A stretch of 64,000 bases of DNA from Haloglomus halophilum. GTDB lineage: Archaea > Halobacteriota > Halobacteria > Halobacteriales > Haloarculaceae. The translations under genes and the position numbers were made by a program. The notes under the pieces are model-generated. The model had not been told where the DNA came from. It saw only the letters and a list, made by a program, of their open reading frames with translations, and made no database searches. Shown piece after piece: positions 35,527 to 44,782 of this stretch. Every line of letters begins with the position of its first letter. Positions within the stretch are counted from its first letter, which is position 1. The stretch lies in the NCBI RefSeq assembly GCF_024298885.1, contig NZ_CP101166.1, forward strand, positions 310,001 through 374,000, written 5' to 3'.

Positions 35527-36594
35527 TCAGTCGTCCGCAGGTGTCTCCGCTGTCTCTCCCTCCGATTCGGCGTCCTCGCCCCACGCGAACAGGGAGCGCA
35601 GGTTCTCGCCCACCGCCTCGATCTCGTGGTCCTTCTCGGCCTGCCGGAGCTGCTTGTAGGAGGGTCGGTTCGCCTGGTTCTCGTTGATCCACTCGCGAGC
35701 GAAGGTGCCGTCCTGGACCGCCTCGAGGACCTCCTCCATGTTCTCGCGGGCGTGGTCGTCGACGACCATGTCACCGCGGGTGAGGCCGCCGTACTCGGCG
35801 GTGTCGGAGACGGAATCCCACATCTCGCCGAGCCCACCCTCGTACATCAGGTCGACGATGAGCTTCAGCTCGTTCAGGCACTCGAAGTAGGCCATCTCCG
35901 GCGAGTAGCCGTTGTCGACGAGCGTCTCGTACCCCTGCTTGACCAGCGAGGTGACGCCGCCACAGAGGACGGCCTGCTCGCCGAACAGGTCGGTCTCGGT
36001 CTCCTCGCGGAACGAGGTCTCGACGACACCCGCGCGGGTGCAGCCGATGGCCTTCGCGTACGCCAGCCCCACGTCGTGGGCCTCGCCGGTCGCGTCCTGG
36101 TAGACCGCGAGCAGGCCGGGCGTGCCCTCGTCGTGCTCGTAGTTCCGGCGGACGAGGTGCCCCGGCGACTTCGGGGCGACCATCGTCACGTTGACCTCCT
36201 CCTTGGGCTCGATCTGCCCGTAGTGGATGTTGAAGCCGTGTGCGAACTGGAGCGTGTCGCCGGGCCCCAGTTCGTCCTCGATCTCGTCGTAGACGGCGGG
36301 CTGGACGGTGTCGGGCACCAGCACGCTCACGAGGTCGGCCTCGCTGGCGGCGTTCTTCGGGGTCGTCACGCGCAGCCCCTCGGCCTCGGCGGCCTCGCGG
36401 GAACTCGATGATTTGCGCAGGCCGACCACGACATCGATGCCGGACTCGTGCAGGTTCAGGGCGTGCGCGTGGCCCTGGCTGCCGTAGCCCAGCACCGCGA
36501 CCGTCTGCTCGGCCAGCGCGCCGAGGTCGGCGTCGTCGTCGTAGTAGACCGTCGTCGTGAACTCCTCGTTTCCGTCGTCGTCGTTAGTGCTCAT
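35527..36594 (-). CDS. ilvC: Ketol-acid reductoisomerase
   Basis: This 355-residue class I enzyme performs Mg- and NAD(P)H-dependent alkyl migration and reduction of acetolactate or acetohydroxybutyrate. The Rossmann motif is [21 protein letters not shown], followed by [10 protein letters not shown], where the Ser/Arg set suggests NADPH. Metal-binding acids lie in [10 protein letters not shown] and [19 protein letters not shown]. An acidic tail extends the C-terminus. Its ATG overlaps the ilvN stop by 4 bp (ATGA). Confidence 0.95.
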   Translation of the reverse strand: MSTNDDDGNEEFTTTVYYDDDADLGALAEQTVAVLGYGSQGHAHALNLHESGIDVVVGLRKSSSSREAAEAEGLRVTTPKNAASEADLVSVLVPDTVQPAVYDEIEDELGPGDTLQFAHGFNIHYGQIEPKEEVNVTMVAPKSPGHLVRRNYEHDEGTPGLLAVYQDATGEAHDVGLAYAKAIGCTRAGVVETSFREETETDLFGEQAVLCGGVTSLVKQGYETLVDNGYSPEMAYFECLNELKLIVDLMYEGGLGEMWDSVSDTAEYGGLTRGDMVVDDHARENMEEVLEAVQDGTFAREWINENQANRPSYKQLRQAEKDHEIEAVGENLRSLFAWGEDAESEGETAETPADD

Positions 36595-37526
36595 TCGTCA
36601 ACCACCTCGTCGGCCGCGCCCTCGTCGTGCGCGGTCCCGTCAGTATTCGCCTCGTCGTCGGTCACGCCGTCGGTCGCTTCCTCGTTCGCCGGCACGGAGA
36701 TGACGCGCTCGCGGTTGGCGGGCACGTCCACGGCAGCCTCCCGGTTGGCGGGCGCCGTGACGGCGGGCCGCTCGTACTCCGGGTCCGGGGCGTCCGCGTC
36801 GTTCGCGGGCGCCGTCACCGCGGCCTCGTCGGCTGCGCCGCTCCCGTCCGTGACGGCGATGGCGTCGTTGGGCGCGGTCGCGGTCTCGCCGCGGGCCAGC
36901 GCCGCCTGCCCGGTCCGGGCAATCTCCCGGATGCCGAACTGCTCGTAGGCGTCGATGGCGTCGTCGATCTTCCCCTCGTCGCCGGTTATCTGGACCGTGA
37001 TGGTCCGGGGCCCGGCGTCGAGGGTGGTGCCGTCGTACATCTCGGTGATGGCGTGGACCTTGTCCGGCTCCTCGCCGTTCACCTTCAGCAGCACCAGCTC
37101 GCGCGAGACGGGCTGGCCGTCCAGTTCGCGGGCGCTCACGACCGGGACGAGCTTGCTCAGCTGCTTCTCGATCTGGTCGATGTTCGGGTCCGGCTCCTCG
37201 ACGACGATGGTGATGCGCGAGTAGTCGTCCTCCTGCGTGGGGCCGACCGTCAGCGACTCGATGTTGAACTGCCGGCGGCTGAACAGCCCCGAGACGCGCG
37301 AGAGCACCCCCGGCTCGTTCTCCACGAGCGCGGTCATGACCGTGCGGCGCGGGTGGTGCTCGGCCTCGGCCTCGGGGTCGATACGGATACCCTGCGAGTT
37401 GCGCCGGCCGGTCGGGCGCATCCGCTCGCCCGGCTCGGGCCCGTGCAGGCCGCCCTTTCGGTCCTCCGCCTCGCGCTCGGCGCGCGAGCGGGACTCGAAC
37501 TCGTCGTGCGTGTCCTCGCTGCTCAT
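36591..37526 (-). CDS. ilvN: Acetolactate synthase small (regulatory) subunit, with long C-terminal extension
   Basis: This ACT-domain regulatory subunit binds valine and activates IlvB. A charged N-terminal arm (1-58) precedes the ACT domain (about 60-140; [20 protein letters not shown], then [13 protein letters not shown]). The ALS_ss_C domain follows (about 145-215; [26 protein letters not shown]). The protein is 311 residues against a usual 160-220. The extra about 90 C-terminal residues carry four repeats around APAND/APANRE/VPANRE/VPANEE. The 4-bp overlap with both ilvB and ilvC shows coupled translation. Confidence 0.92.
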   Translation of the reverse strand: MSSEDTHDEFESRSRAEREAEDRKGGLHGPEPGERMRPTGRRNSQGIRIDPEAEAEHHPRRTVMTALVENEPGVLSRVSGLFSRRQFNIESLTVGPTQEDDYSRITIVVEEPDPNIDQIEKQLSKLVPVVSARELDGQPVSRELVLLKVNGEEPDKVHAITEMYDGTTLDAGPRTITVQITGDEGKIDDAIDAYEQFGIREIARTGQAALARGETATAPNDAIAVTDGSGAADEAAVTAPANDADAPDPEYERPAVTAPANREAAVDVPANRERVISVPANEEATDGVTDDEANTDGTAHDEGAADEVVDE

Positions 37527-39304
37527 AGCTGGTCCTCCGACAGCGCGAACTGTCCGTTGTCTCCGCCACTCGGAACCATCGGGTAGACGTTCTCCTCGGG
37601 GTCGATGTGGACGTCGACGACGCTCGGGCCGTCGTACGCCAGCGACTCCTCGACCACGTCGGGAAGCTCCTCGTACGTGTCCACGCGGAAGCCCTTCGCG
37701 CCGAACGCCTCGGCGAGGGTGTCGAACTCCGGCACCCACGGATATTCGGAGGCCATCCGGCGCTTCTCGAAGAAGGCGTCCTGCCACTGCCGGACCATCC
37801 CGACCGCGGCGTTGTTGAGGACGACGACGGTGATGTCCATGTCCTCGCGCACGGCGACCGAGAGTTCCTGCAGCGTCATCAGGAAGGAACCGTCGCCGTC
37901 GAAGCAGACGACCGTCTGGTCGTCGTCCGCGGCGAGGCGGGCGCCGATGGCCGACGGCAGGCCGTAGCCCATCGTCCCCAGCCCGTGGCTGGAGACCCAG
38001 GTCCGGGGCTCGGTGAACATCCAGTACTGACAGGCCCACATCTGGTGCTGGCCGACGCCGGTCGTCACGACGGTATCGTCGTCGGTCGCCTCGTCGTACG
38101 CCTCGACGACGAACTGCGGCTTGACCGGCTCGTCGGCCGGCGCCGAGTAGTCCATCGGGTACTCCGATTTCCACTGCTGGCAGGTGTCCCGCCACGCCTC
38201 GCAGTCGGGCGCGGTCGGCATCGCCTCGTGGACCTGGCTGATGACGTGTGCGGCGTCACCCAGCAGGGCGTAGTCGGCCTCGACGTTCTTCGATATCTCG
38301 GCGGGGTCGATGTCCGCGTGGATGATGTCCGCGTCCGGCGCGAACGTCTCGATGCCACCGGTCAGGCGGTCGTCGAACCGCGTCCCGACGGCGAACATGG
38401 CGTCGCAGTTCGTGATGGCCATGTTCGCGTAGCCGGTGCCGTGCATCCCGGCCCACTCCAGCGAGAGGTCGTGGTCCTCCGGGAACGCACCGATGGCCGG
38501 CATCGTGGTGATGACCGGGATCTCGTGCTCCATGGCGAACTCCCGGAGTTCGTCGCTCGCGTCGGCCTTGATGACGCCGCCACCCGCGAGGATGACGGGC
38601 CGGTCGGCGCTCGCGAGCACGTCGGCCGCGTCACGGACGGCCTCGGGGTCCGCTCGCTCGGGCGGGTCGTACGTCTTCGGCGTCTTCGGCGCGCCCGGGC
38701 GCCGCTCGGTCTCGCCCTTCGTCACGTCCTTCGGCAGGTCGACCAGGGTCGGCCCCTGGCGGCCCTCGCGGGCCAGTGCGAACGCCTCGCTCACGTCCGT
38801 CCCGACCTCGTCCGGGTCGGAGGCGAACGTGTTCTCCTTCGTGATGGGGCGGGTGACGCCGATGGTGTCGGTCTCCTGGAAGGCGTCGCTCCCGACGAAA
38901 TCCGTCGGGACCTGCCCCGTCAGCGCGACGACCGGGTCCGAGTCCATGTTGGAGTCGGCCAGCCCCGTGACGAGGTTGGTCGCGCCCGGCCCGGAGGTGG
39001 CCATGCAGACGCCCGGCTCCCCGCTCACGATGCCGTACGCGTCGGCCGCGTGGGCCGCGCCCTGCTCGTGGGCCATCGTGATATGGGTCATCTCCGAGTC
39101 GTACAGCGCGTCGTAGACGGGCATGATGGCGCCGCCCTGCACGCCGAACAGGTACTCGACGCCGGCGTTCTCCATCGCCTCGACGACGGTCTCGGCGCCA
39201 GTCACGGCACCGCGACCGGTCGGCTCCTCGTCGGCCTCGGTCTCGTCGGGTGTCGCCTCGGTCTCGGTCGTGGGCGACACCGGCTTCGGTTGTTCCTTGC
39301 TCAT
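37523..39304 (-). CDS. ilvB: Acetolactate synthase large (catalytic) subunit
   Basis: This 593-residue ThDP/FAD enzyme condenses pyruvate with pyruvate or 2-ketobutyrate. The catalytic Glu is in HEQGAAHAADAY, the FAD/beta domain has GGGVIKADASDELREF, and the ThDP-Mg motif is GDGSFLMTLQELSVAVREDM...NNAAVGM. The N-terminal 30 residues are an acidic Thr/Glu tail typical of halophiles. The start overlaps a 17-codon upstream ORF (CCATGA). Confidence 0.95.
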   Translation of the reverse strand: MSKEQPKPVSPTTETEATPDETEADEEPTGRGAVTGAETVVEAMENAGVEYLFGVQGGAIMPVYDALYDSEMTHITMAHEQGAAHAADAYGIVSGEPGVCMATSGPGATNLVTGLADSNMDSDPVVALTGQVPTDFVGSDAFQETDTIGVTRPITKENTFASDPDEVGTDVSEAFALAREGRQGPTLVDLPKDVTKGETERRPGAPKTPKTYDPPERADPEAVRDAADVLASADRPVILAGGGVIKADASDELREFAMEHEIPVITTMPAIGAFPEDHDLSLEWAGMHGTGYANMAITNCDAMFAVGTRFDDRLTGGIETFAPDADIIHADIDPAEISKNVEADYALLGDAAHVISQVHEAMPTAPDCEAWRDTCQQWKSEYPMDYSAPADEPVKPQFVVEAYDEATDDDTVVTTGVGQHQMWACQYWMFTEPRTWVSSHGLGTMGYGLPSAIGARLAADDDQTVVCFDGDGSFLMTLQELSVAVREDMDITVVVLNNAAVGMVRQWQDAFFEKRRMASEYPWVPEFDTLAEAFGAKGFRVDTYEELPDVVEESLAYDGPSVVDVHIDPEENVYPMVPSGGDNGQFALSEDQL

Positions 39305-39354
39305 GGTCGATACCTCCGTCGGTCCGGGGTTGGGTGGTTGTTTTCGTCGTACAT
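39301..39354 (-). CDS. Short upstream ORF overlapping ilvB start
   Basis: This is a 17-codon ORF starting MYDENNHPTP and ending RRRYRP, with its TGA overlapping the ilvB ATG (ATGA). The spacing is the same 4-bp coupling used between ilvB/ilvN/ilvC. It contains no Leu, Ile or Val codon, so it is not a classical branched-chain attenuator peptide. It could adjust ilvB translation by coupling or be fortuitous. Confidence 0.4.
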   Translation of the reverse strand: MYDENNHPTPDRRRYRP

Positions 39355-39739
39355 ATCTGGTTCCTCGTGAACGCGGCAGGTAGCACGCGAACGCGTGCTG
39401 TTGGTCGTGAACTGCGGCAACGTCGATAGGATGGGTGATGTCGGGGCTAGGCAGCCCCTACAATACCCAGAATCGTAAGGAGACGGCGCACGGTCGCGTC
39501 GCTGGTCCGGGGCGTCCGGTCCTGCGCGACACGCCGTGTCATCACGTCGTGGATAGTGCGCTGCTCTGGTAAAACGCTGTCGTGTCGCGCCCCCCCGAGC
39601 GCGGGTGTGGCCGTCCACGTGGGCGCATGGCCCGGTCGCGCGCACGGCGGCGCAGCCGCTCGTAGGTGAGCGACGCGCGCTGGTCTGCTCGCTACGTACC
39701 ACTCTCGTGGGCGCGACGACCGGATGAGGGGGCATGGGC
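39355..39739. promoter_or_regulatory. leuA-ilvB intergenic leader region
   Basis: This 385-bp stretch is without a credible gene. On the minus strand, a perfect 6-bp hairpin GGGGCT-GCCT-AGCCCC (39443-39458) lies about 140 bp before ilvB. A TTACGATT/GTATTG AT-rich patch sits immediately before the hairpin (about 39462-39480) and could be the ilvB promoter. If so, the transcript would begin with the hairpin. An open frame runs through the region but looks non-coding. Confidence 0.45.
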
Positions 39740-40991
39740 CTAGACCCTGACCTCCTCGCGGGTGACGCCGATCTCGCGGGCGAACTCCTTCAGGTGCGCC
39801 AGCGTGACGCGGCCCTGCTCGGCGCCGTAGTCCTTCACCCGCCGGGTGACCTCGCGGACCTCGTCGTCGGTCGGGGCGAAGCCCTCCTCCTCGAGGCGCT
39901 CGCGCACGGAGTGCTGGCCCGTGTGCTTGCCCAGCACGAGTTCGCGCTTCGCGCCGACCATCTCCGGCGTCATCACGCCGGGTTCGAAGGTGTCGGAGTT
40001 CTCGATGACTCCGGCCGCGTGGATACCGGATTCGTGGCTGAACGCGTTCGAGCCGACGATGGGCTTGTTGGCCGGCACGTCGATGCCGGACTTCTCCTCC
40101 ACGATACGGGACAGCTCCACGATGCGCGTGGTGTCGATGCCCGTATCCACGTCGTACAGCGACTCGAGGCTCATCACGACCTCCTCGTAGGCCGCGTTGC
40201 CCGCGCGCTCGCCGATACCGTTGACCGACACCTGCGACTGGGTCGCGCCGGCCTCGTAGCCCGAGATGGCGTTGGCGGCGGCCAGCCCGAAGTCGTCGTG
40301 GGTGTGGACGTCCACGTACACCTCGCCCTGGCCGACCTCCGTCGCGGCCTCGTTGGCCGTTCCGACGACGCCCTCGACCATGTCGTAGAAGCGTCGCGGC
40401 GTGGCCACCCCGCAGGTGTCGGGGATGTTGATCCAGTCGGTTCCCGCCTTCGAGACGGCCTCCACGACCTCGCCCAGGAACGCCTCGTCGGTCCGCGTGG
40501 CGTCCATCGGCGAGAACATGCAGGTCGCGCCGGCCTCCTTGACCCGTTCGACCGCGTCCACGGAGCGCTCGACGGCCTCCTCGCGGGAAGCGTGCATCGA
40601 GTCCTCCAGCTGGACGTCACTGGTCGAACAGAAGACGTGGACCATGCCCACGCCCGAGTCCAGCGCCGCCTCGATATCCTTGTCGACGACCCGCGCCAGC
40701 CCGCACACGGTGGAGTTGCGGGTGCTCTCGGCGATGTCGCTCACGGCCTCGAACTCCGCGTCGGAGTTCACGGGGAACCCGGCCTCGATGACGTGGGTGC
40801 CCATCTCGTCGAGGACCTCCGCGATCTCGCGCTTGTCCTCGTACGAGAACGATGTGCGTGGCGACTGCTCACCGTCGCGCAGCGTGGTGTCGAAAATTCG
40901 TGCCTCGTCTATCTCTCCAGTGGAATCAAGCGTGCCCTGGAAGAACTCGACCCGCCGACGAAGTCGACGAACCCTCGGTGTTGCCTGTCAT
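39740..40991 (-). pseudogene. leuA: 2-isopropylmalate synthase (or citramalate synthase) with apparent N-terminal frameshift
   Basis: DRE-TIM aldol enzyme that condenses acetyl-CoA with 2-ketoisovalerate. The frame ending at 39740 contains EFFQGTLDSTGEIDEARIF, then DTTLRDGEQSPR (catalytic Arg and metal Asp), HVIEAGFPV, VDVHTHDDFGLAAANAI (metal His-x-His) and NAFSHESGIHAAG. In this frame, no ATG/GTG/TTG exists between an upstream TGA (40990-40988) and an ATG at 40804, which lies after the catalytic motif. A well-placed ATG at 40991 opens MTGNTEGSSTSSAGR but is one frame off, and its frame stops after about 21 codons. The two join near 40948-40951. Either a small indel (mutation or sequence error), a non-canonical start or a programmed shift is needed. 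No C-terminal LeuA regulatory domain is seen, so the protein is short (about 415 aa). Confidence 0.7.
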
Positions 40992-41018
40992 GGCTATCCG
41001 TCACTGGATGCTCCCGGC

Positions 41019-41027
41019 TATTTAATA
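41019..41027 (-). promoter_or_regulatory. TATA box of leuA
   Basis: On the minus strand, TATTAAATA is centred about 32 bp before the ATG at 40991. That predicts a transcript start about 6 nt before this ATG and supports it as the intended leuA start despite the frame problem. Confidence 0.7.
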
Positions 41028-41358
41028 CTGTCGTCGCGGCAGCGTCTGCGGGCACGAGTCCGGCCCACCCCAGCACGACCACTGCAGCAGAACCGCACGA
41101 CGTAAACGGTGTGGGAGACCGGGAGGGCCCTTATATGCCAAGGTACAACGTGCCACGAACGGAGTGGTTTATATCGGAGCCAGGTGAACATTCCAGAGGT
41201 TCTCTGACAGAATAAACTCGCACGCGGCCAGCGCGCGCCGGTCCGGTGGACACGTGTCCGTCTCGGTCCGCGACCGGGTCGGGAACGGTACCCCGGAACT
41301 ACCGTCGGAGCCTCTCGCCGGCACACACCTAAGTCCGGAGCCCGTGAGTCCCGACTGT
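41028..41358. promoter_or_regulatory. Intergenic region with paired TATA-like boxes
   Basis: This 331-bp stretch has no credible ORF. It contains TTATAT at 41131-41136 and TTTATAT at 41168-41174. Each can be read as a TATA box on either strand (TATAAG and TATAAACC on the minus strand). They lie too far from leuA or the ferritin-like gene for leaderless starts, so they may drive a long leader or a small RNA. Confidence 0.4.
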
Positions 41359-41814
41359 ATGAGCGACGACGAGGTAACCCGACTGCTGCAGAAGGCGTAC
41401 CAGGACGAGATCGAGACCGTGATGAACTACCTGTCGAACAGCATCGTCCTCGACGGCGTGCGGGCCGAGGAGATCAAGGAGTCCCTCGAGGTGGACATCG
41501 ACGAGGAGCTCCAGCACGCCCGGATGCTGGGCGAGCGCCTCAAACAGCTCGACGAGAACGTCCCCGGAAGCGAGGCGTTCGTCGCCACCCAGGGCTCGCT
41601 CCAGCCGCCGGAGGACACCACCGACGTACTCGGCGTCATCGACGGCGTCATCGAGGCCGAGGAGGACGCCATCGCCACCTACCGCGACCTCATCGACGCT
41701 GCCGAGGCGGCCGACGACCCCGTCACCGAGGACCTCGCCGTGACCCTGCTGGCGGACGAGGAGGCCCACCGCACGGAGTTCCGCGGCTTCCGCAAGGAGT
41801 ACGCGCAGGACTGA
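41359..41814 (+). CDS. Ferritin-like di-iron protein
   Basis: This 151-residue four-helix-bundle protein carries the ferritin/rubrerythrin-type pattern of carboxylates and His: YQDEIETVMNYL, DEELQHARMLGERL, VIEAEEDAIATYRDLI and LLADEEAHRTEFRGF (two ExxH-like motifs, EELQH and EEAH). It is likely an iron- or oxidative-stress-related protein. There is no rubredoxin domain. The exact subfamily is not assigned. Confidence 0.82.
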   Translation: MSDDEVTRLLQKAYQDEIETVMNYLSNSIVLDGVRAEEIKESLEVDIDEELQHARMLGERLKQLDENVPGSEAFVATQGSLQPPEDTTDVLGVIDGVIEAEEDAIATYRDLIDAAEAADDPVTEDLAVTLLADEEAHRTEFRGFRKEYAQD

Positions 41815-41896
41815 CCCGCTGCCCGCCCGGCCCGCCGACAGCCGCGCGTCGGACCCTGCCGCGACCTTTTTGCCGCCCCCTCCCGACCCCTCGCCC

Positions 41897-42217
41897 ATGA
41901 GCGACGACCCGGACTCGACGGGCGGGCCGCTGAGCGACCTCGACCTGCAGGCCGCCGAGGGGGAGATCGACGAGCCGACCCCCAAGGCGTTCGACCGCGT
42001 CGAACTCGGCGTGCTGGACGGCTCCGACGACCCCGAGGAGTGGATCGCCGCCATCCGGGACGGCGCGGTCCTCGTGCTGGACGTGGAGGGCGACCTCAAC
42101 GAACTCGCGGCCGGCTTCGCCCGCGACGTGCGGGAACTCGGCGGCGAACTGATGCACTTCCGGGGCTTCCTCGTGGTCTCACCGCCCGACGTGGAGATCG
42201 ATACCGACCGACTGTGA
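41897..42217 (+). CDS. DUF5779-like haloarchaeal protein (SepF-like?)
   Basis: This 106-residue acidic protein has a core reading FDRVELGVLDGSDDPEEWIA, DGAVLVLDVEGDLNELAAGF and RELGGELMHFRGFLVVSPP. It resembles the DUF5779 family by memory, with a SepF-like alternating beta/helix pattern (VLVLDVEGDL followed by a helix and hydrophobic strand). Its function is unproved; any cell-division link is only a structural impression. The ATG at 41897 is used. Confidence 0.65.
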   Translation: MSDDPDSTGGPLSDLDLQAAEGEIDEPTPKAFDRVELGVLDGSDDPEEWIAAIRDGAVLVLDVEGDLNELAAGFARDVRELGGELMHFRGFLVVSPPDVEIDTDRL

Positions 42218-42327
42218 ACGGCGCTCCCACGGGAACGGCGCTCCCACGTGAACGGCGAATACCCGTCGACAGCTCTCCCGACGAGGCTGGGTCATCGCGC
42301 GTCTCGGGGACGGCCGGACGGCCCCGG

Positions 42328-43296
42328 TTAGATACCGCTCAGGCCGGCCAGCGCCTCCGCGTAGACCACCACGTCGAGCGCGAGCGTGAACCCGACCATC
42401 GCCAGGGCCGGTACCCACACCGACCGGGTCCGTTCGTAGCCGAGGACCGCGAGCCCGAACGCGGCGACCCACAGCGCGTCGACGACGATCTCCCCGAGCG
42501 TCGTCAGGCCGGTTCCGACACCCACGATGCCGACGAGCGCCAGCGCCAGTACGGCGAGATGTCGGCGTTCCAGGGCCTCGCCGTCGAACGTCACGGAGCC
42601 GTCCGTCCCCTCGGCGTGGCGGTAGAGGATGCCCACGCCCATCGCGAACGCGACGCCGAACACGAGCGACGCGGTGAACTCGACGGCGTTCCCGACGCTG
42701 AGCCGGAGGCCGACAGCGTCCATGGGGAGGAGCCAGAAGAACGCGACCAGCAGGGTGGCGACCACGGGCGCGTCCTCGGCGCCGACGAGAGCCCGTGCCC
42801 GCTCCGGGACCAGCGCACAGAACAGGACGCCGAGACCGACACCGAGGAACACGGACGGGAGCCCCATCACCCACGCGAGGACCGACATCGATGCCTCGGG
42901 GTTCACGAACCGGTTCAGGAGCGAGCTCAGGGGAACCCCGAACACCGTGTTCGCGACGAGCGCCGTGCCCCCCGCGATGGCTGCTGGCCCGACGACGGTC
43001 GCGGTGGCGACCGGCCACGACCCGTCACGGGGCCGCCCCAGCGAGATGTCGATGCCACGGTAGCGAGCGTACGCTAGCGCGCCGCCGGCGAGTCCGGCGA
43101 GCGACGCGGCTCCCGAGACGAGGAGGAGTGATCCGGGGGTCCCGAGGGGCCGCCCGGCGAACTGTGCCAGGGAGGCCACCGCGGCCGACCAGAGACTGAC
43201 GGCGATGAGCGCCGCGAAGAGAGCCCCGAGTCCGAGGGCAGTGGTGTCCTCGGGCCCGCCGAAGCCCCACGTCGCGCTACGTCTACTGTTGGACAT
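42328..43296 (-). CDS. Polytopic membrane protein
   Basis: This 322-residue protein has about nine hydrophobic helices from residue 20 onward and short loops, with an acidic loop at about 230 (EGTDGSVTFDGEALERRH). No transporter signature or CPBP-type EExxxR motif was found. The starting ATG lies immediately after an AT-rich patch at 43297-43325. The function is unknown. Confidence 0.65.
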   Translation of the reverse strand: MSNSRRSATWGFGGPEDTTALGLGALFAALIAVSLWSAAVASLAQFAGRPLGTPGSLLLVSGAASLAGLAGGALAYARYRGIDISLGRPRDGSWPVATATVVGPAAIAGGTALVANTVFGVPLSSLLNRFVNPEASMSVLAWVMGLPSVFLGVGLGVLFCALVPERARALVGAEDAPVVATLLVAFFWLLPMDAVGLRLSVGNAVEFTASLVFGVAFAMGVGILYRHAEGTDGSVTFDGEALERRHLAVLALALVGIVGVGTGLTTLGEIVVDALWVAAFGLAVLGYERTRSVWVPALAMVGFTLALDVVVYAEALAGLSGI

Positions 43297-43375
43297 TGGT
43301 TGAATGACTGTTCACCGAGAACAAATACCTGTCCCCGAGTGGGGACGCGTCAGGTCGTCGGCCCGGGCCGCCGCC

Positions 43376-43921
43376 TCACTCCGCCGAACCCGGCCGGAGT
43401 CGGTCGGTCTCGGCACCACACCCCGCGCAGGACAGGACGTACACCGTCACACCGTTCTCCTCGTCGGCCGCGAAGTCCCGCCCCGTCCGCTCACCGCACG
43501 CCTCGCACACCTCGACGATGGTGGCCCCGTCGGACGCCTTCGGCGCGCCGACGGCGATGACCCGCGCGGGTTCGTCCCCGACGGCGACGGCCTTCTGCGG
43601 GTGGTTCGGCGGGACGAACAGCACCTCGCCCGCCGGAACCCGGCGCTCTCCGTCAGGAGTCTCCACCCGCAACTCGCCCTCCAGCACGTGCAGCACCTCC
43701 TCGTGGTCCGGGTGGTAGTGGTAGCCCCACGGCAGTTTCTCGCCGGGCTCGGCGACGAAGACGTTGTAGCCGAACTGTGTGGCGCCGACGGCCTCGTCCA
43801 CCTCGCGCTTCGCGCGGGTCGGGTTCGGGGCGTCGGGCAGGTCGTCGACCGCGACCTGCCGGTAGTCGTACGCGCCGTCCAGCGGGTCCGGGTCGGGGTG
43901 GGTGTCCTCCTCGTCGGCCAT
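43376..43921 (-). CDS. Cupin-domain protein with C-terminal zinc-knuckle segment
   Basis: This 181-residue protein has an N-terminal cupin (about 45-125). Motif 1 is PWGYHYHPDHEEVLHVLEGELRV in outline (two His and Glu in GYHYHPDHEEV), and motif 2 is VPPNHPQKAVAVG. A short C-terminal segment has two CxxCG-type pairs (CEACGER and CAGCGAE), likely binding zinc. The combination suggests a metal-dependent sugar or small-molecule binding protein; the substrate is unknown. Confidence 0.8.
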   Translation of the reverse strand: MADEEDTHPDPDPLDGAYDYRQVAVDDLPDAPNPTRAKREVDEAVGATQFGYNVFVAEPGEKLPWGYHYHPDHEEVLHVLEGELRVETPDGERRVPAGEVLFVPPNHPQKAVAVGDEPARVIAVGAPKASDGATIVEVCEACGERTGRDFAADEENGVTVYVLSCAGCGAETDRLRPGSAE

Positions 43922-43963
43922 GCCCCCTTGTCGCGCGGACGGGACAAAAGTCCGCCGCGCGGC

Positions 43964-44656
43964 TCACTCCCCGACGAACGTCAGGTAGTGCCCGTCCGGG
44001 TCCCGCACCCGGACCGCACCCGAGTCGAGGTCCTCGATGCGGTCGGCCCGGCCCCAGACGGCGTCGGTCGCGGTCTCGGGGTCGTCGACGTACACGCCGA
44101 GGTCGACGTGGACGCCGCCGCGCGCGTCGGCCAGCCCGAGGTGGGGCTCCCACAGCTCCAGGTCGAACGGGCCCGCAGTGAGACGGGTCCGCTTGCGCCG
44201 GTCGCCCTGGTCGACGATCTCCATCCCCAGTGCGGTGTAGAACGCCTCCGCGCGCGGCAGGTCCTCGACCTCGAGGACCACCTCCATCAGGCCCGTGATG
44301 GCGGTCTGGCTCCCCTGGTCCCGCCCCATGACTTCGACGCAGTTCCCCTCCGTGTCGTAGAAGTACAGCGACCGCACGTCGCCGAAGGTCTCCTCGTGGA
44401 GGTCGAAGTCGTCCTCCAGCCGGTCCCACCAGTCCTCGTACGCGTCGGCCGGACAGGAGAAGGCGTAGTGGGTGTGGAGACCACCCCGGGGAACGCCGGC
44501 CGGGCGCCGCAGGACGAGATCCGTCTCCCCGGCCCCGAGCGCGGCCTCGCGGCCGTCCTTGCGCCGGATCGGGAGGTCCAGGTGCTCGCGGTAGAACGCG
44601 ACCGCCCGGTCGAGGTACTTGACCTCCAGCGCCAGCCACGCGAGTCCCGAGAGCAT
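43964..44656 (-). CDS. VOC-family (glyoxalase/extradiol dioxygenase-like) protein
   Basis: This 230-residue protein has two VOC modules: residues 5-112, starting LAWLALEVKYLDRAVAFYRE, and 120-230, starting LMEVVLEVEDLPRAEAFYTALGM. Metal-ligand candidates are H62 (LHTHYAFS), E105 (GNCVEVMG) and residues in the second module. The order resembles the catechol-2,3-dioxygenase-like group. The substrate is not predictable. It lies 42 bp upstream of the cupin gene on the same strand, so the two may be co-transcribed. Confidence 0.8.
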   Translation of the reverse strand: MLSGLAWLALEVKYLDRAVAFYREHLDLPIRRKDGREAALGAGETDLVLRRPAGVPRGGLHTHYAFSCPADAYEDWWDRLEDDFDLHEETFGDVRSLYFYDTEGNCVEVMGRDQGSQTAITGLMEVVLEVEDLPRAEAFYTALGMEIVDQGDRRKRTRLTAGPFDLELWEPHLGLADARGGVHVDLGVYVDDPETATDAVWGRADRIEDLDSGAVRVRDPDGHYLTFVGE

Positions 44657-44782
44657 ACCCGCCGTTCGCGCGCTCGGGTGTTAAGTGCCGCCCCGGCACC
44701 GGACAGCGCCGTCGCCCACCGGTGGGGCCGCTCGCTTGCCCGGAGACGACCCTTTAACCGCGTTCCGGCCGAATCGAGGGGT

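Noticed and set aside
39301..39735. Long open frame through the leuA-ilvB gap
   Set aside because: It is Arg/Thr/Ser-rich and non-acidic, unlike real proteins here. Only the last 17 codons (a possible uORF) are mentioned.
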